Notes: generated by a model not told the origin, from the letters alone. 9,033 nt of DNA from Pseudomonadota bacterium (GCA_017613855.1 JAGACY010000351.1:1-9033), one strand, 5' to 3'. Shown: positions 1 through 7,258, counted from the stretch's first letter. Made by a program: numbers and translations.

Positions 1-12
1 AAATAGCGCCGT

Positions 13-30
13 AGGGGGCGGCTGCCCCCT
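13..30. repeat. GC-rich hairpin at the left edge
   Basis: A perfect 7-bp stem, AGGGGGC (13-19) and GCCCCCT (24-30), closes a GGCT loop inside otherwise AT-rich DNA. No T-run follows on either strand, so it is not a textbook intrinsic terminator. It could be the 3' end of a gene lying left of the window or a dispersed palindromic repeat. What precedes it cannot be seen. Confidence 0.5.
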
Positions 31-100
31 CATATACAATATTTATAATTAATAAATAATTGAACAAAGTGATGTGTATCGTAATGTGGAATGACTTGTA

Positions 101-130
101 TTGTCTGACATGTTTTTAGTTTTATATATT
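101..130 (+). promoter_or_regulatory. Possible sigma70-type promoter for the 308 gene
   Basis: TTGTCT (101-106, 4 of 6 to the -35 consensus) and TATATT (125-130, 5 of 6 to the -10 consensus) are separated by 18 bp. If correct, transcription would start near 137 and leave a leader of about 170 nt containing the hairpins at 212-290. The region is AT-rich, so chance matches are common. This is a weak prediction. Confidence 0.25.
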
Positions 131-211
131 TTGTTTTATGCATATGAGGTTTTGGGGCTCAAATAAAGTTATTTCATGTACAATAATGTCTTTATCTTTG
201 AAGCGAAAATG

Positions 212-290
212 GTTATTTTAGCGCGAGGTGGAACGTTCGTTATTTGAACGCGAAAATAACGATTTAGGCATAAAACAAGGCGTTTTATGC
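212..290 (+). promoter_or_regulatory. Two stem-loops in the leader of the 308 gene
   Basis: The first hairpin pairs GTTATTTT plus CGCG (212-219, 222-225) with CGCG plus AAAATAAC (249-260), with a 2-nt AG bulge. Its loop holds a smaller inverted repeat, CGTTC/GAACG. The second hairpin is perfect: GCATAAAAC (268-276) and GTTTTATGC (282-290) around an AAGGC loop. It ends 6 nt before the AGAGG ribosome-binding site (297-301). A further GCGAAAAT copy at 203-210 could pair with ATTTT at 215-219 as a competing fold. Neither hairpin carries a T-run. They could be a regulatory leader, an mRNA-stabilising structure or DNA operators. I match them to no known riboswitch class. Confidence 0.5.
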
Positions 291-307
291 AGTGAAAGAG
301 GTAAGGA

Positions 308-3247
308 ATGAAGAGAAACTGTTTTATTCTGTGCACTTTGGCGGCACTGTCTCTGGCTGGTTGTAACGACACTGTCGAATGGGAAGGCAAAGTTGAGTCA
401 ATTTGCGGCAATGGCGTGATAGAGGCTGGCGAGCAATGTGATACGACTGTGCGCGTAACGTGTGATTATTATGATTCAAAACAAGTTTGGGCATCCGGTA
501 CGCCCGGATGTTCATCGGATTGTAAGCTGACGCAGGGAACGTGTGTGGCAGCCACAACACCAGGCACGGCGACATGCGGCAATGGCATTATTGAAGCCGG
601 AGAGCAATGCGATGTGACTGTGAACGTCTCATGCAGCGCTTATGACCCCAGTCAGAATTGGGTATCCGGTACGCCAGGCTGTACTTCAGACTGTAAACTG
701 ATGCAGGGATCTTGTATGGCTGAGCCTGTTGTTGCGACTTGTGGCAATGGTACTTTGGATGATGGCGAAGCCTGCGATGGTGATTTGATTCCCGAATCGG
801 TCTCCTGCGTCGATGTAAAAGGTGAAGGTGCGACAGGAACAGTATCATGTTTGGGTTGTCAGCTCGACTATTCCGCATGTGAAGCTGCTCCGATCCCCGA
901 GACATGTGGCAATGGCGATCTGGATGAAGGTGAAGCCTGCGATGGTGAGCTGATTCCCGAGACGGTATCCTGTGCCGATGAAAAAGGCGAAGGTGCAACC
1001 GGCGAAGTGACATGCAGTGAGGCTTGTCAGCTCGATTATTCGGCTTGTGAGGCTGCTCCGGTTCCCGAGACATGCGGCAACGGTGAGTTGGACGAAGACG
1101 AAGAATGCGATGGTGATGACACGATCACGAAGACTTGTGCCGATTATGCTGGTGAAGGCGCTACTGGCGAATTGACATGCGATGATACCTGCAAGATCGT
1201 TTCCTCGGCATGTGTGGCCGCCCCCGTTTGCGGCGATGGCACCATCAATGGGGAAGATGAATGTGAGGGTGAGGATTTCGGCGGCAAAACGTGTGTCGAT
1301 TACAAGGGAACAGGTGCAACCGGTGAACTCAAATGCACCGAATGTAAAATTGACAGCAGTGCCTGCGAAGAAGCCCCTGCTCCTGAGACTTGCCCGAATG
1401 GAACTATCGATGAAGGCGAAGAATGCGATGGTACTGCACTCGCCGATGGCGTTGCGGTTTGCGATGAAGGTTACAAGCGCGTGAGCGAGACTTCGTTTAC
1501 ATGCCGCGACAATTGCACCATCGATAAGGAAGCATCCTGCAAGGCTGCTTGCAATGACGGCGTGCTCGATGAAGGCGAAGAATGCGATACTGATAACTTC
1601 AACGAAAAAACATGTGCCAGCATTCTCAATGTGCCTGCTATCGCTGCGAGTGGTGAGCTGACTTGCAGCAGCACATGCACGATTGATTCAGGTGCTTGTG
1701 TTAAATTGCCCTACTGCGGTGATGGTATCATCAATAATGAAGAAGATTGCGATGGCGATGCAGAAATCACCAAGACCTGCGCCGATTTGGATGCCAATAC
1801 TGCAGGGCCTTTGACTTGCAGCGATACATGCACGTTTGTTACAGATGCTTGTGCAGAAGTTGTCAAATGCGGCAATGGCACCATCGATGAAGGCGAGGAT
1901 TGTGATGGCAGCAACCTAAATGGAAAGACATGCTCGGCTGCATTGGGCGTTGACGCAACGGGCGATTTGACCTGCGATGATACCTGTCATTTTGTGACGA
2001 CAGCATGCGTTCCCGTTTGCGGCAACGGCAATATCGATGCCGGTGAAGAATGCGATAACACCAATTTGAATAATGCCACATGCTCAGATTTGCTGGGGGT
2101 TCCCGCTTCGGGTACGCCTAGCTGCAGTAGCGAATGTAAACTCGTTCAGGATGACTGTGCTCCTCTCTGCGGCAATGGTACTATCGATGGCGACGAAGAA
2201 TGCGATGATACTGATTTTGGCACCGTCACTTGTTCCGATATGATTGGTGAGGCTGCTTCGGGGGCACTTGCCTGCGATTCAGAATGCAAGATCGTTTCGA
2301 CCGATTGTGCCCCGCTGTGCGGCAATGGCGTTGTGGACGAAGGCGAAACCTGCGACGGTGATGCGTTTGCCGAAGGTGCAGCTGCCGTTTGTGCCGAAGG
2401 TTCTGCACAAACAACGTTGGTATGTGCGGCCACGGGATGTGTCATCGATAATGATGCTTCATGCGAAGTCATTCCCGAAACCTGCGACAACAGCGTGATG
2501 GATGACGGCGAAGTTTGTGATATCTCTCTCAACGAATACACGCCGGTTTCGTGCGCTTATGTCGATGCATCCTTCCAGAAAGCCATATTCTCGACAGCAA
2601 AAGAATTGTGGATCGGCACCAATACGTGTTCTGCGGTGTGTGCTTTGAGCAGCGATTGCAAAAAGTATGAAGAATCCGAGGTCTTGCTGGAAGTTGTCAT
2701 GGACAAAACATTAAACGCAAAAACCATTAATAGTACTAACGAAAATGGTGAGAATGTTTTTGATAGCCTGCGTTTTGCTCGCGAAGGCTTCTCTCTCGGT
2801 GGTAACCTCAACTATAAATATGATTCTTCCACAGGGAAGATGGCTTATAACTTTGGATCTTGGACAAAAGCCACCAAGAATCTGCCGAACTTAACGAAGT
2901 ATTTGCGATACAATATTTTAGCAATTAATTCGTCTAGTTTTAAAGAGGAGGGGGTTCAGCCTATCGAAGATTATGATTATGTTTCAATTGCAATTGATGT
3001 CGGGCGTGTAAATGCAAATTCCATTGAGAAGATGGCAATCATGCTTTATGATGGCGATACGCTTATTTCGAAAGTCGCCGACATTACACCGGGGCCTCAA
3101 CCATGGCATTTGGTTAATACCGGTGAGATCGTTTTCTCGATTAAGGGTTTAGAGATACCGAACATCCGCTTCGTGAACACGGATGCAGATCATACAGGTA
3201 ATGTATGGCTCAAAGACCTCCACGTCAGTGGTATTAATATCAAGTAG
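308..3247 (+). CDS. Large exported lipoprotein with 14 six-cysteine repeats
   Basis: A 979-residue protein, probably anchored in the envelope or on the cell surface. Residues 1-19 form a lipoprotein signal (KR, hydrophobic core, lipobox LAGC with C19 as the lipidated residue). Fourteen tandem repeats follow, starting at residues 33, 90, 145, 200, 256, 308, 362, 415, 470, 521, 571, 621, 671 and 726. Each has six Cys in the order CGNG-x4-GE-x-CD, TC, C-x2-4-C and a terminal C. From the 10th to the 13th the period is exactly 50 residues. This resembles myxobacterial disulfide repeats (DUF4215-like first half), common in Myxococcota surface proteins. Residues 785-979 contain no Cys and look like a beta-sandwich (alternating hydrophobic strands, ending NVWLKDLHVSGINIK), possibly a binding domain. 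The repeats are strongly acidic. The ATG is supported by AGAGG 6 nt upstream and by the signal peptide. The gene is likely monocistronic: a leader precedes it and a terminator follows. The ligand is unknown. Confidence 0.9.
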   Translation: MKRNCFILCTLAALSLAGCNDTVEWEGKVESICGNGVIEAGEQCDTTVRVTCDYYDSKQVWASGTPGCSSDCKLTQGTCVAATTPGTATCGNGIIEAGEQCDVTVNVSCSAYDPSQNWVSGTPGCTSDCKLMQGSCMAEPVVATCGNGTLDDGEACDGDLIPESVSCVDVKGEGATGTVSCLGCQLDYSACEAAPIPETCGNGDLDEGEACDGELIPETVSCADEKGEGATGEVTCSEACQLDYSACEAAPVPETCGNGELDEDEECDGDDTITKTCADYAGEGATGELTCDDTCKIVSSACVAAPVCGDGTINGEDECEGEDFGGKTCVDYKGTGATGELKCTECKIDSSACEEAPAPETCPNGTIDEGEECDGTALADGVAVCDEGYKRVSETSFTCRDNCTIDKEASCKAACNDGVLDEGEECDTDNFNEKTCASILNVPAIAASGELTCSSTCTIDSGACVKLPYCGDGIINNEEDCDGDAEITKTCADLDANTAGPLTCSDTCTFVTDACAEVVKCGNGTIDEGEDCDGSNLNGKTCSAALGVDATGDLTCDDTCHFVTTACVPVCGNGNIDAGEECDNTNLNNATCSDLLGVPASGTPSCSSECKLVQDDCAPLCGNGTIDGDEECDDTDFGTVTCSDMIGEAASGALACDSECKIVSTDCAPLCGNGVVDEGETCDGDAFAEGAAAVCAEGSAQTTLVCAATGCVIDNDASCEVIPETCDNSVMDDGEVCDISLNEYTPVSCAYVDASFQKAIFSTAKELWIGTNTCSAVCALSSDCKKYEESEVLLEVVMDKTLNAKTINSTNENGENVFDSLRFAREGFSLGGNLNYKYDSSTGKMAYNFGSWTKATKNLPNLTKYLRYNILAINSSSFKEEGVQPIEDYDYVSIAIDVGRVNANSIEKMAIMLYDGDTLISKVADITPGPQPWHLVNTGEIVFSIKGLEIPNIRFVNTDADHTGNVWLKDLHVSGINIK
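404..2659 (+). repeat. 14-unit coding repeat array (six-cysteine modules)
   Basis: Each unit is about 150-168 bp and encodes 50-57 residues with six cysteines, about 84 cysteines in all. Units 3 and 4 are the most alike (both contain CDG-LIPE-VSC and QLDYSAC), which points to a recent local duplication. Units 1 and 2 form another close pair (both have W-SGTPGC-SDCKL-QG). Units 10-12 form a third group of equal length. Units 3 and 6 have Cys-x2-Cys where most others have Cys-x3-Cys. Unit 14 is the most degenerate, starting CDNS instead of CGNG and carrying a longer insert. Confidence 0.9.
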
Positions 3248-3267
3248 AATTTCATTAGAGAGTGATT

Positions 3268-3303
3268 AAAAGCGCCGTTTCCATGAGGGGACGGCGTTTT
3301 TTT
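3268..3303 (+). terminator. Rho-independent terminator of the 308 gene
   Basis: CGCCGTTTCC (3273-3282) pairs with GGGGACGGCG (3287-3296), a 10-bp stem with two G-U pairs and an ATGA tetraloop. Seven T follow at 3297-3303. An A-run on the 5' side (3268-3271) extends the stem and gives a shorter T-run on the minus strand, so it could also stop minus-strand transcripts. It begins 21 bp after the stop codon. Confidence 0.9.
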
Positions 3304-3326
3304 ATAGGTCGGGCCTCGGCGTATCG

Positions 3327-3362
3327 GCAATCGCGGCGTGCAGACCGTACGCTGCGATTTGC
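3327..3362. repeat. Strong hairpin between convergent genes
   Basis: AATCGCGGCGTGC (3329-3341) pairs with GTACGCTGCGATT (3347-3359) over 13 positions with two G-U pairs and a 5-nt AGACC loop. One bulged base lets the stem extend by GC pairs on the outside. No T-run follows. The hairpin lies between the plus-strand terminator and the minus-strand gene ending at 3464. It may block read-through or belong to a dispersed palindromic family. The remaining sequence (3363-3463) shows no gene. It holds AGCAAATCGC (3446-3455), complementary to 3354-3363. Confidence 0.55.
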
Positions 3363-3463
3363 TAGTCGGTGTTGTATCTAAGAATAATGCGGATAGGCAT
3401 ATTTGTGCTGATATAGGGTAAGCCGGATGCATGCCCCTGTCACCAAAGCAAATCGCTACTAAA

Positions 3464-4693
3464 TTAAAACCAGTCGCTGATTCCCAATCCTATCATTTGT
3501 GGCGAGACAAAAAATTCCGGGAAATACTGCAAACTGTATAAACCAGAGAATTTTATCGAATTGACTAAGAGCAGGCTAATTCCGGTGATTACAGCTGCAC
3601 CACCTAAAGAGACCAGTGAAGCCATAGCAATTTTGTTATTATCTTTGTTGCCACTCATATCATCAGCAAAATATAAGCCTGTTCCGATGGCTACCAGTCC
3701 CAGACCACTTCCAAACAGTCCCCATCCCCATTTTTTGTATTGATCTGCAATAATGTAATAGCCTTTATATTCACAATTACAGTCACAGTCGTCGTAGAGG
3801 TTCGGATTATTGTAGTCTACCGGAAGTGGTGAGTAATTGACACCATTGGCAATGAGCAAACCTATACCAGCCATGATAGCTGCACTGCCTGGGGTAATCA
3901 TAGGAGCGGCAGCAATTTTATTGTTAGCCTTATTACCGTTAATATCATCCGCAAACAATAATCCTGTTCCGATTGATGTCAAAGCAACACCACTACCTAA
4001 TAAACTCCAACCAGCAATTGCAAATGTCCGCTTAATATAGTAATCGGGGAATTGCGACACATCAACATATCCATTACAAATGGAATAGTCGACGACCCGA
4101 ATTTTAATATCTGTTGTCTGATTGGACTGTAGTTCAAATACTTTGGTATCAAAACTGTAGCTGGTTTGTGCATAAACAGTATGCATGCCAGGAACCAATG
4201 GTATTTGTTTTTTACTGCAATTAAGCGCTTTACCACCATCAATACTTAATATTGTATCTTCTGGATCACAATAAAATATCGCTTTTGCAGAGCATTGTGC
4301 ATCCAGATTTACAAGCGCTTTTTGTGTGGCCTCATTGATGATTTCAGGTGTAGAATTTTCATCGTCCAGAATTGGTGCTGTAGCAACATGATGATATGCA
4401 TCGTAAGCTTCTATACATTTATTCAGCCTGGCATAAGTTTGACCTAGTTCTAACCATGTAAAATTGTTTTCTTGAATGCTAAGTATGGCATTATAAAGAT
4501 GTTCAGCCCTGGAGTAGTTGCCAGTCTGTATGGCTTCTAAGGCTTCGTTATTGAGCATTATCTGCTCAATGGAATAAGAAACCCGTTCTCGATCCGGGGA
4601 TGTACTCTTTTCGGATGATTCATCCTGTGCCAGTGCGGTCAATGGTATAAGCAATGCAGTGATAATTGCAATAATAAGTGATAATCGTTTCAT
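3464..4693 (-). CDS. Secreted TPR + PEGA protein with a duplicated membrane hairpin
   Basis: A 409-residue protein counted from the ATG at 4693. An in-frame TTG at 4732 would add 13 residues, but the ATG puts a clean signal peptide first (MKRLSLII...LTALA, cleavage expected after A22). Residues 49-105 look like two TPR helices pairs (ALEAIQTGNYSRAEHLYNAIL, then WLELGQTYARLNKCIEAYDAY). Residues 135-200 fit a PEGA-type beta domain (SIDGGKALNCSKKQIPLVPGMHTV). The C-terminal half carries two copies of a 61-residue unit at 228-288 and 323-383: a Gly-rich membrane segment, a polar loop with FADD--GNK-NNKIA, then a second membrane segment. A Cys-rich linker (DDCDCNCEYKGYY) separates the copies. TPR + PEGA + Gly-rich membrane hairpins recur in Myxococcota envelope proteins of unknown function. 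No convincing ribosome-binding site is seen before either start. It lies 75 bp after the lipoprotein gene on the same strand and is probably co-transcribed. Partner proteins are unknown. Confidence 0.8.
   Translation of the reverse strand: MKRLSLIIAIITALLIPLTALAQDESSEKSTSPDRERVSYSIEQIMLNNEALEAIQTGNYSRAEHLYNAILSIQENNFTWLELGQTYARLNKCIEAYDAYHHVATAPILDDENSTPEIINEATQKALVNLDAQCSAKAIFYCDPEDTILSIDGGKALNCSKKQIPLVPGMHTVYAQTSYSFDTKVFELQSNQTTDIKIRVVDYSICNGYVDVSQFPDYYIKRTFAIAGWSLLGSGVALTSIGTGLLFADDINGNKANNKIAAAPMITPGSAAIMAGIGLLIANGVNYSPLPVDYNNPNLYDDCDCNCEYKGYYIIADQYKKWGWGLFGSGLGLVAIGTGLYFADDMSGNKDNNKIAMASLVSLGGAAVITGISLLLVNSIKFSGLYSLQYFPEFFVSPQMIGLGISDWF
3545..4012 (-). repeat. Internal 61-residue duplication in the TPR/PEGA protein
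   Basis: The first copy is encoded at 4012-3830 and the second at 3727-3545, offset by exactly 95 residues with no gaps in the alignment. By hand I count 34 identical residues of 61. The best-kept parts are GW-L-GSG, IGTGL-FADD, the GNK-NNKIA loop, and G-----GI-LL--N near the end. The spacer holds the four-Cys DCDCNCEYK segment. Confidence 0.85.
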
Positions 4694-4768
4694 GTGCTGC
4701 ATATACACAGGGCGTGTCTTGACAGTGGGCAATAAGTGTTGATTGAGAGATTGGAGAATGGATGATGA

Positions 4769-6946
4769 TCACTCCTCACAGCCACTCAAGGATTCGTTGC
4801 ATTTGCAGGAATTGCCTTTACTATCCAGGCACATGCAGTCCGACCAATTTTCGTTGCAGAGATTGGATGGGCACTTGATCATATATTTGGCGGATGGATT
4901 CGTTATGGTTTCTGTCAATGTGAATGTGTCCTGATTGTTGGGACTTGTATTGGCAAATCGATATGCAGTATGTCCAAAATTTGAATCGTAGAAATCAATA
5001 CATATATGGGGTGATGTAGTGTCTGTAAAACCGGCCCCCTCATCCGTTGTGATTGCCTTTTGCTGTGGCTTGATGATACAGCTGTAATTGTCGCCGCTAT
5101 TTTTACAGCTGACACTGCGCTTATAACCGAGTTTGCAAATATCGAACGATAGTTCCTGTTTTGAAAGCTCAGTATCCGTATGATATCGATGCGTCATATC
5201 GATCGCATATTGTGTGCAATTACCTGTAATATCCGTTTTATTGGAGTTACATGGCAAATCGGATGAGGTGAATTTGATATTTGAAGTCGCACTTTGATTG
5301 AATTCCACAAGATAGGTTTTTGAATGTATATTATCTGTGTTAGAATCATTGGATACTAGCGTGTCAATGCAAAGGGTTACAGGGCCACACCAGGTTTTGG
5401 AACAGTTAAACCATAAATATTGATTGGATGATTGGCTGTAGAACCAGGGGGCCTTTGAGTCTGCATTGTAAAATGCTTTAATAAACGCCTCTATGCTGTA
5501 ATGTGAATTATTTACACCATGGATAATATAGCCTGAATCTTCAGATAGTCCCTGGACTGTGTCGGAATTAATGTTGCTGCATCCATTGCTTTCTTTTAGA
5601 TATAGTACGTAGTGGTTATTATAGTTTGAGTATAATGTGAGCGTATCGTTTGTACAATTGGCGACATGATTATACAGTGAATCGTTGTTCGGGTTATATG
5701 GCCAGCTGGCTATATCTTTTGGCCAAAGACCGTTCATGCAAATTTGTATATCAGCCGTTTTCTGTTTGTTGCCATCTGTCTGGGAATATTTGTAGAATCC
5801 GTTTGTACATTCACCAACTTCTGCAGCATTTTTACAGCTGTAGTCCGATTCAGTTGTGGTTGCACTCCAATCATAATTCTCACATTTGAGCAGAAGACTT
5901 CCTTCGGAAACATTTGGTTTATTATTGCACTTGCTGTCAGTGGCTTTACACGTTCCACAGGTCTTATCATCCTTGCATCCATCGGAATTTTCACAGGATG
6001 TTCCGGATGTATACTTGCCCTGAATGCATTCCAGTTCTTTTCCATTTTGACAAATCATGTCTCCGTCTGCACCTGTACATGCGGTTAAATCTGCGTCATT
6101 GCATTTATTATCCGAACATGTTGCTTTGCCCGGGCAGGAAACCGCATCTTTCCATTTGCCGTTATCACACACTTGATATTCTGTTTCTCCTGCGCATTGA
6201 ATATCATCATTTTTACATTCCCCACATATACTTTCAATCTCATCTGTCATGGAACATGATGCGAGATTCGGGCAGTCTGTAAAATCATAATTGCCGTTTC
6301 TGCATATTTGGGTCATGCCGACATGGCGTTCCGGATCGTTGATACAGAGCGATTGGGTTCCCAGGGTGTTGATACATTTTCCGCATATACCCGGATCTTC
6401 ATCGGTGCCTTCATTGAGTGCATCATTTTTGAATGTGCATGATGATTCACCGCAGCTTGAACTTTTGATATAATTTCCCTGTTGGCAAATGTACATTTCA
6501 CCGACGATACCCTTTTCTGACCATGTATTTTTGCAAATTTCGGTATTTTCTACGCAAGTTAGCTCAACCATACATGCGTGCGTTGGCGTGTTGTCGCAGA
6601 TGCTACCTTCGCGGCATTTGATACCATTGCATTCACACTGGTATTTGTTCTCACCGTTTATAAAAGAACCGCCGCTTGTGATGCATGCCAGACTGAATTC
6701 ATCGATGGCATTGCTGCATTTTTGAATTGCATTGTCGTCTGTTCCCAGTTTTTCATAACAAAGTATCTGGTATACGGATGCGATGTTTTCGCAAACGGAC
6801 TTATCCTGAATTTGGGTTTCACACATCAATTTTAATGCATTCGTATCTTCGGATGAATTTGATGCATTCGTATCTTCGGATGAATCACATCCCCAAACAG
6901 AGGCAAGTGCTGCCAATGCAATTGTAAATTTTATATATTTGCTCAT
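4769..6946 (-). CDS. Cysteine-rich lipoprotein, 725 residues, function unknown
   Basis: Residues 1-20 form a lipoprotein signal ending VWGC (C20 lipidated). Residue +2 is Asp, which in E. coli keeps lipoproteins in the inner membrane; whether that rule holds here is unknown. A polar linker with a duplicated SSEDTNA follows. Residues about 40-130 carry scattered Cys. About 131-395 hold five loose modules of the form C-x2-C...C...(Y/I)-C-(D/Q/R)-NG-x-(W/Y)...SC...C, clearest at 241-277 (CGECKNDDIQC, YQVCDNGKWKDAVSC). Residues 400-690 are a Cys-poorer region rich in Asn, Ser and Tyr that I do not recognise. The tail (692-725) has seven Cys in 32 residues (CPSNLC...CMC...CKC...C). The ATG is supported by GGGAG seven bases upstream (6954-6958). 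The first module type resembles cysteine-rich repeats seen in Myxococcota surface proteins. It is distinct from the repeats of the 308 gene. Codon use is AT-rich compared with the energy genes at 7742 onward. Confidence 0.85.
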   Translation of the reverse strand: MSKYIKFTIALAALASVWGCDSSEDTNASNSSEDTNALKLMCETQIQDKSVCENIASVYQILCYEKLGTDDNAIQKCSNAIDEFSLACITSGGSFINGENKYQCECNGIKCREGSICDNTPTHACMVELTCVENTEICKNTWSEKGIVGEMYICQQGNYIKSSSCGESSCTFKNDALNEGTDEDPGICGKCINTLGTQSLCINDPERHVGMTQICRNGNYDFTDCPNLASCSMTDEIESICGECKNDDIQCAGETEYQVCDNGKWKDAVSCPGKATCSDNKCNDADLTACTGADGDMICQNGKELECIQGKYTSGTSCENSDGCKDDKTCGTCKATDSKCNNKPNVSEGSLLLKCENYDWSATTTESDYSCKNAAEVGECTNGFYKYSQTDGNKQKTADIQICMNGLWPKDIASWPYNPNNDSLYNHVANCTNDTLTLYSNYNNHYVLYLKESNGCSNINSDTVQGLSEDSGYIIHGVNNSHYSIEAFIKAFYNADSKAPWFYSQSSNQYLWFNCSKTWCGPVTLCIDTLVSNDSNTDNIHSKTYLVEFNQSATSNIKFTSSDLPCNSNKTDITGNCTQYAIDMTHRYHTDTELSKQELSFDICKLGYKRSVSCKNSGDNYSCIIKPQQKAITTDEGAGFTDTTSPHICIDFYDSNFGHTAYRFANTSPNNQDTFTLTETITNPSAKYMIKCPSNLCNENWSDCMCLDSKGNSCKCNESLSGCEE
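6837..6890 (-). repeat. 27-bp tandem duplication in the lipoprotein linker
   Basis: Two adjacent 27-bp units (6837-6863 and 6864-6890) share their first 22 bp exactly. On the minus strand they encode DSSEDTNAS and NSSEDTNAL just after the lipidated cysteine. The unit is in frame, so copy number could change linker length without breaking the protein. Confidence 0.85.
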
Positions 6947-6953
6947 ATTTGTA

Positions 6954-6958
6954 CTCCC
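6954..6958 (-). promoter_or_regulatory. Ribosome-binding site of the 6946 lipoprotein gene
   Basis: GGGAG on the minus strand, seven bases before the ATG at 6946-6944. It fixes this start, which also gives a complete lipoprotein signal. It lies only 12 bp inside the edge of the MITE-like element. Confidence 0.7.
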
Positions 6959-6970
6959 GATAAAACGACA

Positions 6971-7118
6971 GGCTCTGTTTAACCACCGTGGATATGTTTT
7001 CTTTTTTAAGGTTTCTTCTTTTCATTGCTTAGAGCTTTGAGCTTTGAGTGATGAATTCCTTCTCCTGGCTCCAGGCTTCAAGCTAAATTTAAAATCTCCA
7101 CGTTCGTTAAACAGAGCT
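6971..7118. mobile_element. MITE-like element with 22-bp inverted ends
   Basis: The ends, 6971-6992 and the complement of 7097-7118, match at 19 of 22 positions. They share GCTCTGTTTAAC and GTGGA. Ends beginning GGCTCTG are reminiscent of ISL3-family insertion sequences, which make 8-bp target duplications. The flanks are AAACGACA (6963-6970) and AAATGATA (7119-7126), matching at 6 of 8 with both differences C/T transitions. The 104-bp interior has no ORF. It contains two tandem GAGCTTT copies (7032-7045) and a CCTGG-CT-CCAGG hairpin (7064-7075). A non-autonomous element mobilised in trans is the simplest reading; a regulatory long stem-loop in the leader of the 6946 gene is the alternative. 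No transposase is present in the window. Confidence 0.6.
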
Positions 7119-7183
7119 AAATGATAAATAGTTCAGTGTGTTATAAACGGACATTGCATGGAACGCCCGGTTTTGTCCATCTC

Positions 7184-7202
7184 TCAACGCAAATTACGTT
7201 GA
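7184..7202. promoter_or_regulatory. Operator-like inverted repeat
   Basis: TCAACG (7184-7189) and CGTTGA (7197-7202) flank a 7-bp AT-rich spacer, a half-site geometry usual for dimeric regulators. It sits upstream of the MITE-like element relative to the minus-strand lipoprotein gene and might belong to that gene's original promoter. Short repeats like this also occur by chance. Confidence 0.25.
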
Positions 7203-7258
7203 TTATCATACGATTTAGCATAATGCATTGTAGATGTACAACGTAAAAGCGCGCAGTG

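Noticed and set aside
588..1073. Minus-strand open frame of 161 residues, and many similar ones inside 308-3247
   Set aside because: They are antisense or shifted shadows of the Cys-repeat gene: Arg/His/Ser-rich repetitive products with no start signal, and the plus strand has a full signal peptide and regular repeat periodicity.
404..2659. CRISPR array as explanation of the regular repeats
   Set aside because: The periodicity is in protein units of about 150-168 bp with diverged DNA; there are no short identical repeats with unique spacers.
4719..4725. TTGACA at 4720-4725 on the plus strand
   Set aside because: No plus-strand gene lies downstream and no matching -10 box is present.
4694..4732. 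TTG start at 4732 for the TPR/PEGA protein
   Set aside because: It would place 13 polar residues before the signal peptide. The ATG at 4693 starts directly with MKR and a hydrophobic core.
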